NCBI RefSeq assembly: GCF_024713975.1
Contig: NC_091099.1
Span: forward strand, 7,938,501 to 8,002,500
Length of the DNA stretch: 64,000 nt
Direction: 5' to 3'
Source of the DNA: Paralichthys olivaceus
Lineage: Eukaryota > Chordata > Actinopteri > Pleuronectiformes > Paralichthyidae
Shown here: in pieces, positions 13,701-22,855 of the stretch
Position numbering within the stretch: the stretch's first letter is position 1
How the letters are laid out: each line of letters begins with the position of its first letter
Program-made: the position numbers and the translations under genes
The notes under the pieces: model-generated
Told to the model about the DNA's origin: nothing
What the model saw: only the letters and a program-made list of their open reading frames with translations
The model's database searches: none

Positions 13701-15282
13701 CTGTGGTTTTCCAGTGGAGCCGAGATCAAGCCAAGTCACCATTTCGGACCGCTGGAAGAATGTGTGTAGCCTCACAAACACCTGGTGTGGCCAGGGGGGG
13801 CTATGTGTCTGATGAGCTGAGTCATAATGTGCAAAGAGAACATGTGTCATTTGTGTTGAAAGATCAGTTGTGATTCTCGAATATCCATCAATGGAAGCTG
13901 CAGTAAGAAGCTGGAAAACGTGCTGCAGGACATTTAGATTCCTTGTGAGCTTCAAGAAGGTCAAGTGTTTTAATCATGAATGAGTAAAACAGGAAATAGT
14001 GGTTAGAGAATTGTGTGGGTTTAAGGCCATCACTTCCTACATCTTATCATTTTTTGGCTTTTTCTCTTCTCATTCATGTTTTTTTTTCGGTCACAGTCAC
14101 ACACTACAGCACATTCTACACGGCCTGTGCAAAGAAGGAATGTCACACCTTCATTCCACAGTGTCGCTCTGTGTATGAACACACAATGGGTTGTTCTACC
14201 TTTCTGCCGGAAGCGGAGGTATAGTCACAGAGCCGGACCGACTGGGCAGGATCTCTGTGAGAGACACCGGAAACACATCTTCCTCTTTTTTTCTGTTTTT
14301 ATTCCTCTTTCTCTAATCACCATGTTTCCACTGTGGCCCAACTATCACTGAGCTGTTTTCAGTCAAGTTGCCTGATGGCTGGTAATGAAGTTTAAATGTG
14401 ACTTTTTTATTTCTTTTCAGCAGTAATGTGTTAGAGCCTTGCAACAAAGATGCATTTATTAGGGAAGATTATCTCAGTTAACACAGCCTGCAGGCTCCAC
14501 TGCTTGTGGTGTTCGGGCACGCAGGCTGAAGAAAGAGAAAGGTCACATTCTCTATTGTGACTCGTTGAAATTCAAGTCATGTGGTGACTCCTTATTTCCA
14601 GCGTTAGCCCCTAGAGTCCTTGAAATCAGTAGTATATGTCGTCAGTGTGTGTGTTTGTTTCAGCTGTCTGACCACCAACTCCTACCAGAGTAGCTAACAC
14701 CGTCTTCTGTGGTGCAGTCAGCAGTTTAAACACATTCCACGGCTTCACACATTTCTTCCTTTTGGTTTTCTCCGTCTGCACGACTTCCACCTACTGCCGG
14801 TGTCACAAAAGCCGCCCAGGGACAAGAAACACATATGCTGTATTGTTGCAGTGTGATGTATGAGATTGGATAGAGAGAGGACTGTAACTACAAGGGCGGA
14901 TCTGCGTTAGTCATGTGTCTTCCGGGGGCAGAGGCTACAAAATAAGATGCTTCAGGAAAGCTCTACCTCCCATGGTCAACTGTGCCGTTTGCCCCCCTCA
15001 GTATGCAAGTACCTAGAGCTCCTCTGAACACAGTATTGGTGTTTCCAGTAGTCACACATTGAAGTCATTAAAGTTTCTAGAGTAAAGCCCATGGGGCTTG
15101 GCATGGGATCCGAACTGCCGCTCTAAAGAGCAGCAGAGACGGGGGGAGACTGTCTTTTAAGCAGCATTCTTGCGGTAAGACACAGGCAGTTCCTTAACAT
15201 GTTCTGCGCTTTACTTAATTTTCTCACCGGAATTGAGATTTTATGACCAATGGGGCGCATGGGAAGATTTTGTCTGTGTGTG

Positions 15283-15320
<38 letters not shown>

Positions 15321-17346
15321 TGTCCACGTTGGCGGCCAACCTCTGGAGGAGATTAAGGGACAGACGCTGGTCGGGTTTCCTCCACGTCAGACCCGTTGCT
15401 GGGGGAAACGTTCTCCTAGAGGCGCCCACCCCAGACCAGACCAACCCCCTCAACATCAAATCAGATTCAGATTGTGAACAAAAAACTCTCCAAAAACTAT
15501 TTTTTGCTTATTAACAATAAATGCTGGAGAACTAAAAATAAAAATTATGTCAAGGCAGGAATTACTTCATGCAGATTTAAGATATCAGTAAAAAATTTAA
15601 CCTGAGACATTTTATAGATTCTACTCTTAGAAAGAAGAAATCCCCTAAAACGTTGGCAACACAATGCCCGTCTCACCCTGTGATGTGTCCGGCTCTCTGA
15701 CCTTTGACACCATGACCTTTCGTCACTGAGCCGTGCTCCCAGAGAGCGGTTCTCATGCGAGCGAGGTCTCAGCTCTTACTTCTCAGCAGCAGCAGCACCA
15801 GGAGCTGTAACACAGACTCAAACTGTGGCCCATCAGGTTTAAATTAGCTGTGAATTTCTAAAGAATGTCTCCCCGCTCCACAAGTGGTACACTTTCACCC
15901 GTCCCTCCGGCCATGAGCGCTCTCAGTTATGTTATGCATGCACATGTGTTGCAATGTTTCACCACCAGAGAGCAGTGTGAACTCAGAGTCTGACAAGAGT
16001 GTTCACATTAGTTTGTCGTCTGCTTTATCTTGAATGACATGTCGTGGCTGCTCCTCACCCCACAACAGTTTGACCTTTCTCGTACTCTCCTGCGAACAAT
16101 CCATTCAGCGCTCCTCCAACTGAGCCCTCCTCCCCCTTCCTCACGTCTCCCCTCCTCCCCAGTGAGTTGCTCTCTCTCCCATGCTGCCCTGTCCCCTCTG
16201 TCAACCCTCCATCAGGGAAGGATATGAGGGCTCAGCGCTGGTGAGAGGCTCCCGTCCCAGGTGGATTCTCAGATTGCCGCCGCAGCCTTTGATGGTGAAA
16301 GGCAAGCCGGCCGGGTCTCAGATGGATCCCCTGCAGGCAGGCAGGCACACAGACTGGCTCTCGTTAAAAAAGCACCACCTTTGTGTTCCCACAGGAGGTG
16401 GATGTAATTAACATAGCTTTAGTACTACCTGTGTTTTCAGCCGCTCTGTTGTCAAGGCTACTTCTGTATTTGTTTTGTGTGTGTTTGGGAATGGCTGGGA
16501 TAGGTGGGTGGTGGGATAAAGGAAGTCGTGGTCTGCATGCACACGCTTGTCTGTGCATGTGCGTGTGTGCACATGAGAACTATAGGGTCGGTGTTCGGTG
16601 CACAACCCTGCAGGACTGATGTCATGCTTGGGTCTGGTCTGTGTTCAGCCTTGGCAGAAGCTGGAGCTGCTAAACAATCTGTGGTCATTTAAAACCCCCG
16701 GCCTCAGATGCCCAGGGGCCCATCTGCTGCCACATCAGGGGCCCCTGGTTCTCATGCGCTGACTATAGTTTTCTGATTTTTCTTGTTGACTGTAACACAT
16801 TTTTGCAGAAGCCCATTTCTCCCTTAAGAGCTGATTAAACTGCTTATATCTTAATTAAAGGCTGAGCAGATGGAAAAGGTTCATGTACTTCATGTGAGAA
16901 TAAAAATATTTTTAGGCAAACAACCTGCATGGATTTAAATCTTAAACTTTTAACTACATGAAAAAGACTGTTTACTTCATTAGGTCCTATTAGAGACACA
17001 AAATGATCCTCAGACAATGTTTTTCCAAGTGTCAAACATTTTTAATGTTGCTGTTCAAGAAAGTTTTTCTGGCTTGATTTGGAAAAGAGAGAAACTTCCT
17101 GCCTCTGTATTAGCAGATTAATAATGATATATATTCTGACAGCTCGTTCTCTGCCTCCCCTTGCTTTTGCAGGATGTTCTGAAAGAGTGTCAGGAGCAGA
17201 TTGAGCGCGTGCTGGTGAGCAGCCTGCGTGACGGGCGGCAGCAGCAGCAGCAGCAGCAGCAGACACAGAGGGGCCCCAGCGGCAAAGGTCTGGATGAGCT
17301 GGATCAATCCTCCACCCCAACGGACGTCCGTGATGTCAACTTGTGA
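1268..17346 (+). CDS. ccnd2: cyclin D2 (partial gene: exons 2-5)
   Basis: G1/S cyclin that activates CDK4/6 to phosphorylate RB in the nucleus. Four exons join in frame: 1268-1483 (216 nt), 4436-4595 (160), 11419-11567 (149) and 17173-17346 (174 with stop). The lengths 216/160/149 are as I recall for vertebrate D-type cyclins. They give 232 residues. Human cyclin D2 has about 224 from the same point, so about 65 residues (exon 1, with the LxCxE-type N-terminus and the start of the cyclin box) lie left of the window. Diagnostic peptides are [37 protein letters not shown] and [19 protein letters not shown]. The tail keeps [14 protein letters not shown], which holds the Thr-Pro phosphodegron (Thr280 in human D2). 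A run of eight Gln is inserted before it. The neighbours tigar, fgf23 and fgf6 match the ccnd2 locus, probably the teleost 'a' duplicate. D1 and D3 are less likely, judged by the tail and the synteny. Confidence 0.97.
3336..3366 (+). repeat. (CT)n microsatellite
   Basis: About 15 CT units in ccnd2 intron 2. Confidence 0.97.
4025..4074 (+). repeat. (AC)n microsatellite
   Basis: 25 uninterrupted AC units in ccnd2 intron 2. Confidence 0.98.
4436..4595 (+). CDS. ccnd2: ccnd2 exon 3
   Basis: It follows a long pyrimidine tract ending in CTCCAG and stops at a GTAGGA donor. It is 160 nt and ends in phase 1. It encodes [17 protein letters not shown], then [10 protein letters not shown] and TFIALCAT, the end of the first cyclin fold and the linker to the second. 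Confidence 0.97.
6538..6740 (+). promoter_or_regulatory. candidate intronic enhancer in ccnd2 intron 3
   Basis: The block contains a perfect octamer word ATGCAAAT (6573-6580) next to CATTGGC- and ATTAATTA-like words, and a second half-octamer TCATATGCAG about 65 nt later. Clusters of octamer and homeodomain words are typical of conserved vertebrate enhancers. Conservation was not tested, so this is only a candidate. Confidence 0.22.
9557..9597 (+). repeat. (GT)n microsatellite
   Basis: About 20 GT units in ccnd2 intron 3. Confidence 0.98.
10705..10760 (+). repeat. (GT)n microsatellite
   Basis: 28 GT units in ccnd2 intron 3. Confidence 0.98.
10855..10925 (+). promoter_or_regulatory. candidate intronic enhancer block
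   Basis: Contains ATTTGCAT (a perfect inverted octamer) directly followed by TATGAATGACAG and ACAAGGTTATTGG, a mix of POU, TALE and HMG-like words. It lies just after the (GT)n repeat in ccnd2 intron 3. The call rests only on motif density. Confidence 0.2.
11064..11113 (+). other. G-quadruplex-prone guanine runs in ccnd2 intron 3
   Basis: At least seven runs of three to five G separated by 1-4 nt lie on the ccnd2 sense strand, about 300 nt before the exon 4 acceptor. This pattern fits the usual G-quadruplex rule in both DNA and pre-mRNA. Confidence 0.6.
11419..11567 (+). CDS. ccnd2: ccnd2 exon 4
   Basis: Acceptor CTCTGACAG and donor GTGAGT. It is 149 nt and completes the codon split with exon 3 (Asp). 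It encodes [16 protein letters not shown], then a variable stretch [12 protein letters not shown] and [13 protein letters not shown]. The variable stretch lies where cyclin D2 proteins also differ among other vertebrates. Confidence 0.97.
12269..12291 (+). repeat. short inverted repeat in ccnd2 intron 4
   Basis: The arms AGAGCATA and TATGCTCT flank a 7-nt loop, 14 nt after a CCTATAAATTG word. The stem is perfect but short. Confidence 0.5.
15286..15318 (+). repeat. (GA)n microsatellite
   Basis: About 16 GA units in ccnd2 intron 4. Confidence 0.97.
17173..17346 (+). CDS. ccnd2: ccnd2 exon 5 (terminal coding part)
   Basis: Acceptor CTTTTGCAG; the frame ends with TGA at 17344-17346. It encodes the last helix ([14 protein letters not shown]) and the PEST-like tail. 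Eight CAG codons (17239-17262) give a Gln run between RDGR and TQRG. Downstream [12 protein letters not shown] carries the conserved Thr-Pro whose phosphorylation drives cyclin D turnover in other vertebrates. Confidence 0.97.
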   Translation, partial: DVLKECQEQIERVLVSSLRDGRQQQQQQQQTQRGPSGKGLDELDQSSTPTDVRDVNL

Positions 17347-18207
17347 ACCACCAGAGGGCGTCGTTGCACAGGATTTCCACAAAAAAAAAAGAAGCATCAT
17401 GAAAAAAAACCCCCTCAATTTTCTTAAAAGCAGAAAAAAAAGAACAAAAGAACAAAAAATGTTAAAAACACAAGCCCTTTAAAAGAAAGAGAACAATGCT
17501 TGCTAGTTTTTTTTTTTTTTTTGTAGATTTTCTGTTCTTCAAGTCAAAAGAAAAACAAAATGCCTGCCCTAAAAAAAAATTGATTTTCTATGATGTTTAA
17601 AGCAACAAATTAGATTCAAGATGAAGCTCTGTGGTGCCTTGGATATACAGAAGGGAAGCCAATCATATTTGCATTCTGCCTTTGATTGTATAGTATGATC
17701 TTTAAATTATATCTTAACCATAGCTTGATAATGAGGCTGTTGTGGTAGAAGTTGTGGAGACCATTAAGAAAATTGCATACATGGGATCACAGCGGGGCTC
17801 AAGATTTCTCTCTCTCTCTCTATCTCTCTCTCTGTCTCTCTACATTTAGTTTTATATGAGTATTATCACTATTACATTAGTGGCTGGTGTGAGGGAGGAC
17901 ACGTGTCCCAGCTCCTCGACCATCAGAAGGTCCACGTGTGTGTGTGTTGAGGATGAGACAGAGGAAGCTGTGAGAACATTATGCTAAAAGTTGGTGGGTC
18001 CCAATTCCAGGGAAGAGATGGGATTGTAATAATTATTAGTAGTATTCGTAATATTATTATTAATATTATTATTGGACATATTTTGGAACTGAGTAGTAGA
18101 GATCAATAAGCTCCTTTTTTCAGGCTGCTTGTGTGCGTCAGTTTGTAGGTGCAAGCGTGTGCGTGTTTGTATGCCAATTTGCATGCGTGCCTGTGTGTGC
18201 ATGCGTA

Positions 18208-18210
<3 letters not shown>

Positions 18211-18242
<32 letters not shown>
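18211..18242 (+). repeat. (GT)n microsatellite
   Basis: 16 GT units in the ccnd2 3' UTR, preceded by degenerate GCATGC/GTGTGC copies. Confidence 0.97.
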
Positions 18243-18251
<9 letters not shown>

Positions 18252-18307
18252 TGAATGCTACATGTGATCCTGTATCCATATTAGCAGTGTGTATCCTACG
18301 GCGTGAG

Positions 18308-18314
18308 GCACTTA
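18308..18314 (+). promoter_or_regulatory. candidate miR-17/302-type seed site in ccnd2 3' UTR
   Basis: GCACTTA fits the AAGUGC-seed miRNA families that target cyclin D transcripts in other vertebrates. A 7-mer can occur by chance in 4 kb. Confidence 0.25.
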
Positions 18315-19573
18315 AGCAAAGTCAAGTCGTAGACTCATGGTTCTATGTTGAACGTCTACGGAGCCCGAGGCTACACACAGTTTGTCCATCAGTATAAACA
18401 GGGCATCCATGCTATATCACTGCCTTCATGCATTAACAGTGCATCACGGTTCATTGTTGCCCAGCAGTGAGCTCGTGTGCACGGACTATGAGTGAGAAAG
18501 AAAAAGATTCAGCGAAGGAGGATGTGGGCGAAGGGGACTTCTGCTCAGAGCCCCTTAAGTTTTCCTGAGGTGCCTCACCTCGGACTCTGAGGTCACGTGA
18601 GGTGTTTGTTTTATTACTGCCATTCGGTTAATGACATATTACAGATACTTTGCTCTTTTTCACATTGTTACGATATGGTGTTTCCTCAGTCATGAAAGGC
18701 TGCTGTGAGTCCGGACAGAGGAGCAGAGACCTCTCGCACGTGCAGAGTGAAATGCACATGTAAAAAAAACAGGAGAGGGCGATGTCTTGAAGAAAGTGAT
18801 GCTTTTCATAAAAAAAGGCTGGAGGACGTTAGACTCCTCTCTATTAATGAGCAGGGGTGCGGTATGGAAAGCATGAGAGAGACAGAGACACTGTGGAGCT
18901 GCACGTGGGTGCAGGGCACAGGACAGTAGAACAGGGAGGACGTTAGAGACGCAGCGGTGGACGATGATGATTTAAAAAAGACGCCTCACAATAAAACTCT
19001 CTGTTAATCTGGGTTAAACTTCTTGTGAACGATGTCTGCTATCACAAAGCTAAGTGAACAGACATGCTCTAAGTTTCCATTCACACAGAAGTGAAATAAG
19101 GAACTGAGACACTGCCAGATCATGCGAGGATGAACTTTCTTGGGGGTTTAGAGGAGAACAGGATGATGAGATACTGTCAATGCATCTAGAGTCCCACATG
19201 GGGCTGTTTTCAGCTCCCCTATTTGATTTCAATGGCAAAGCACTTTGAGAACATGCTCCCCAGGAGATGAGCAAAATGAAATGTGTTGGGTGGTGATTGG
19301 AGGTGAATGGATGTTTTCCTTTTTTTTTTTTGGTTTTATTTTCCTTGTTAGCCTTTTCTTTGGTTTACTTTGTAGGGCTGGTTTCCCAATCATCAGACAT
19401 ACCCTTGTCACGCAAGAGTCAAACTCAAACGGCTTTTCACACGATTACGAGACGAGAGGACATTCCGATCATAAAACATTCCGACCCGAGCTAAGTGCGA
19501 GTTGACGGGGGGAGTCTGACCGTTGCAGAGAGTTTGAACAAACACAAAATGCCAACATGAATCGCAAAATGCC

Positions 19574-19574
<1 letters not shown>

Positions 19575-19608
<34 letters not shown>
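19575..19608 (+). repeat. (AC)n microsatellite
   Basis: 17 AC units in the ccnd2 3' UTR. With the (GT)16 about 1.3 kb upstream it could pair within the same RNA. Confidence 0.97.
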
Positions 19609-19613
<5 letters not shown>

Positions 19614-19695
19614 ACACAAGCATACACAGAGTTCACTGATCCATGGGTTCTGTTTGATTTCCTTTTACTTTGTCAAGAAATGAAATATTTGTTTT

Positions 19696-19703
19696 TACTT
19701 GAA
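19696..19703 (+). promoter_or_regulatory. candidate miR-26 seed site in ccnd2 3' UTR
   Basis: TACTTGAA is an 8-mer match to the miR-26 seed in an A/T-rich context. miR-26 repression of CCND2 is reported in mammals; its use in this fish is inference. Confidence 0.35.
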
Positions 19704-21451
19704 TTTTTCTTTTTATTTATCTGTAACACAGCCACAGATAGTCACACGGGGCGGCGATGAGCTACAGGAGCGGGTGGTTGTAACATCGACTATTTGCACA
19801 TGTTCTTCAGAGGGCAATGAGGTTTGCATTTCTTTTCAAGACGGAGCAGAGCCTTTGCTCTAAAAACCACCTTAACTGATGTGTGTCGCAGTGGTTGGTC
19901 AGTTGTTGTTTTGTTTTTTATGGTGCTGGCTTTTGTCGTTGGGGCTGATCGTCTGTCAGTGAACACATCCGTCCCCTTGTGAGCTTTGCTGCTTCAAATC
20001 ATTGGGGGTTCATCAGCCAGACAGACGTCAGCACAAAACAAGGTTTTTCTTTTTTTTTTTTGTCCTTTTTGTTTTTGAACGGGACACACGGCTTTGCCAC
20101 AGTAAGGTGTCTTTGACTTGATGCTTGAGTTTTTTCATGACGGTATGTGACTTTGCTGAGTAAATGTTTGTCAGACTGAAGAAAATTGTGGGGATCTAAT
20201 GTTTCAGCGATGTTTTTCAGTAAAACTGGGCAATTGAATGACACGTTTGCCAAAACATCCCGTGTATGAATATTTGATATCACCCCTTCATTTTTGCCTC
20301 TGTTTGTCTGATGTAAGCTCTCTCCCAAACTTAAATGGTTGTGATTTTCTTTCCTGCAATTTGTTGTTGCATGTGTTATATATTGAGACCACCTTTTACA
20401 ATTTGTGTTTGATATATTTTATGGGGTGACCAGACCCGCAAAAGGGTTTTTCTAAGATTTTAGAGATACTGTATTCCAAAGTGAAGAGAGGACCGAGGAG
20501 GAGGTGTGAAGACATCAAGAAAAAAGTGTCAATATTTTTATTGAGTTGTTGTTGTCTTTTTGCGCTGCTAAAAGCTATGAATTTGTTTCATTTATACAAA
20601 AAAAAAATAACATTACCTAGTTGTGATGTGTCACTTGAGTGTGCTGCTATTTTATAAACATTTGTATTATAATATAATTATTTTACTGCTTAAGAGATAC
20701 ATTCAAAAAAAACGAAGTAGATGGTGATAGAAGAACATGAAATGAGTACTCGACTGGAAATGTTCTTTGTACAGTTTGACAGTTTGCTTAGATAGCATGT
20801 CTCCTCTCCCCCTTTATTTTTTATCTATTTTGCTCTCCTTCTTCAGTCACATTCTGCATCAGTGGTATTTCCTATACCTCAGGATTACTGGACAAGATAG
20901 AAAATTCACAATCCGTCACCTATACCTCTGCAGTTAGGGAAGCCTGGATCGGAGGAGAGAGAATACACATTATCATTTTTGTGGATGAATCCCACTGTCT
21001 TAGTGGGAAAACGACTTGCTCAGTACGATGGGAAACGGGAGACATGCAAGGCTTCCACTTGGACTCAACACCTATTGGAGGGGGGGCACAACAAGGCAAC
21101 ATTATCTTGGGGTTTTAACACAGTTCGTTTGTTTCTGTTCATGCTGGTGCTACATCTGATTTGTTGTGTGTGAGAGGAGGGAAAAAAACAGCGTTCCTAT
21201 GAAGGCCAAAGTGCAGTTCTTGCTTTATACAACCACAATCACTCTGAATGTCAGTAAACATGGATTCCGTATGTTTCTGTGTACACCATTGTAACTGCCA
21301 CAAAATAATGGGTTCAACCAAGTCTGTCGTGTCCAACCATAAATATTCTGATATCTGGAAGTTTGAATGGTGCAGATTTCCCTTTGAGTTGCCTCCCCTC
21401 CACAATAACTCATATCATGTACCTCAAATGTCTGTTGCACAACCTCTGGTC

Positions 21452-21457
21452 AATAAA
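21452..21457 (+). terminator. candidate distal poly(A) signal of ccnd2
   Basis: AATAAA is followed within 25 nt by a T/GT-containing stretch (GTCTGCTTT then GGGTGTG). It is the last good signal before the tigar promoter region on this strand. Confidence 0.5.
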
Positions 21458-21709
21458 CGTCTGCTTTAAAGGGTGTGACACCACATCAGCTCACTATTTC
21501 CCACGCCTCTGTTCCTTGTCGGATGTGTGCTTACAATTTGTTTGTCGTGATCAAATGATAAGTGTGTGTGAGTGTGTGTGTGGGTGCTAAAGCTCAGGAA
21601 ATACAGTTGTTGACCACCTTAAAATCCCTGGTGTATATACCAAGATACTGAAATATGATGGAGAACATATGGACATGTAAATAAATCTAATTAGCTCATT
21701 TAATGGGGG

Positions 21710-22180
21710 GTATAAGATAAGATAAGTCTTCATCAGTGTCCCAGCTCCTCTATACAGGGACATTTGAAGAGTTACGGCAGGAAAGGTGTTCGCAAACATT
21801 AAGAAACATCAATAAAAAATGGAAACATGCAATAAAACACAAGGAAATTTAAAACATGGAAATAATACATAGCCTACAGTGTAATTACAGTACATTATAT
21901 TCTGAATAAAGATGACTTAACAGGAAGGTCAGGACTTATTTTAGTTATTTATTCTTTATTTGGTCCCAATACGATGAAATTTCTCTTCTATCTGAGAGTC
22001 TTGGTCAAATCAATTACAACATTGACAAATAGTACACGGTAAAATAAAATCAAGAACAAATGATTCAAATATAAATACATGTAGGAAAAATAACACACAA
22101 ACACAGCAAATGGATTAAAAGTAAGAAACATTTATAGAAAAATCAAGAGATCTGTGGCTGAAATGAATTATAGAAAATAA
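21710..22180. repeat. possible LINE-tail-like repeat remnants
   Basis: Between ccnd2 and tigar, GATAAGATAAG followed by TCTTCATCAGTGTCCC (about 21714-21742), and a second TTTATTTGGTCCCAATACGATG stretch split over 21955-21977, resemble the degenerate 3' ends of fish retroposons, which carry a GATAA run and a 'TTTATTAGTCCCA'-type word. No open reading frame remains. Assignment is by eye only. Confidence 0.3.
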
Positions 22181-22239
22181 AATACACGTTAAAAACAATA
22201 ACATGGTTCCGTGACATATGTAAAATCGTATTCCCTTTT

Positions 22240-22316
22240 TTACACTTATTCTTACACTTGTTCTCACACTTGTTCTTATTCTTACACTTATACTTATACT
22301 TACTTACTTATATAAC
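22240..22316 (+). repeat. imperfect minisatellite
   Basis: Tandem units of 10-13 nt around TTCTTACACTTG and TTCTCACACTTG grade into ACTTATACTTATACTTACTTACTT. It lies about 500 nt upstream of the tigar start. Confidence 0.7.
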
Positions 22317-22575
22317 CTTTACTTGACCAGAGTAAACTTAGTTACTCATGAGCTTCTGTGACAGGGGAAAGAAGCAACATCTGCCCTCCAGTGGCCACAT
22401 GCTGTAAGAGCAGGATTGTTTTTATATCAAAAATAATAAACACAAGTACTTGATCAAAAAAACTTGTTTGAAAGGAAAAACACAAAGAACACGATGAATA
22501 CTATTATAAACCAAAGCAATAATTCAGTGAACAAGTTATATTTTACCTGAACTGATCACATGTGTTTGTATTCAG

Positions 22576-22817
22576 CCAATCAGAGGAGAGGAGGGAGATT
22601 CAGCAGGTGAGTCAGGTCCAATCTGAATCCAGGATTAATCCCAATAACCTTTCTAATGATGACGTTGGTTTGTGCTGCAGGTCGTGACAGGAGCGTGCTC
22701 GTCCTGACAAACATGGACTGATCCACTTCATTTCCTGGAGACCTCGTGCACGGCTGCAGTTTTATTTAAAGCACCGGGAGCGAGCAGCTAGGCGCGCTCA
22801 CGTGTGTCGTGAACAGC
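22576..22817 (+). promoter_or_regulatory. tigar promoter and 5' UTR candidate
   Basis: A CCAAT box (22576-22580) and a TATA-like TATTTAAA (22763-22770) lie upstream of the tigar ATG at 22818, with a GC-richer stretch between TATA and ATG. The predicted start site near 22795 gives a very short 5' UTR. This is inferred from spacing only. Confidence 0.4.
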
Positions 22818-22855
22818 ATGAGGGCTCTGAGGTTTGGTTTAACTCTTGTTCGACA
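22818..22855 (+). CDS. tigar: tigar exon 1 (coding part)
   Basis: 38 nt encoding MRALRFGLTLVR plus two bases of the catalytic His13 codon; the donor is GTAAGT. The active-site His codon is therefore split by intron 1. Confidence 0.93.

Larger units (their letters stand above)
11568..17172 (+). other. ccnd2 intron 4
   Basis: Non-coding, 5.6 kb. It holds a (GA)n tract at 15286-15318 and a small inverted repeat at 12269-12291. Nothing resembling an exon with acceptor, donor and a protein-like frame was seen. Confidence 0.85.
17347..21475 (+). other. ccnd2: ccnd2 3' UTR
   Basis: The region from the stop to the AATAAA at 21452-21457 has no plausible coding exon. A long 3' UTR (several kb) is usual for cyclin D2. 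It holds A-rich and T-rich tracts, (CT)n at 17806-17841, (GT)n at 18211-18242, (AC)n at 19575-19608 and candidate miRNA seed sites. An earlier AATAAA at about 18992 could give a shorter form. The true end is inferred. Confidence 0.6.
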
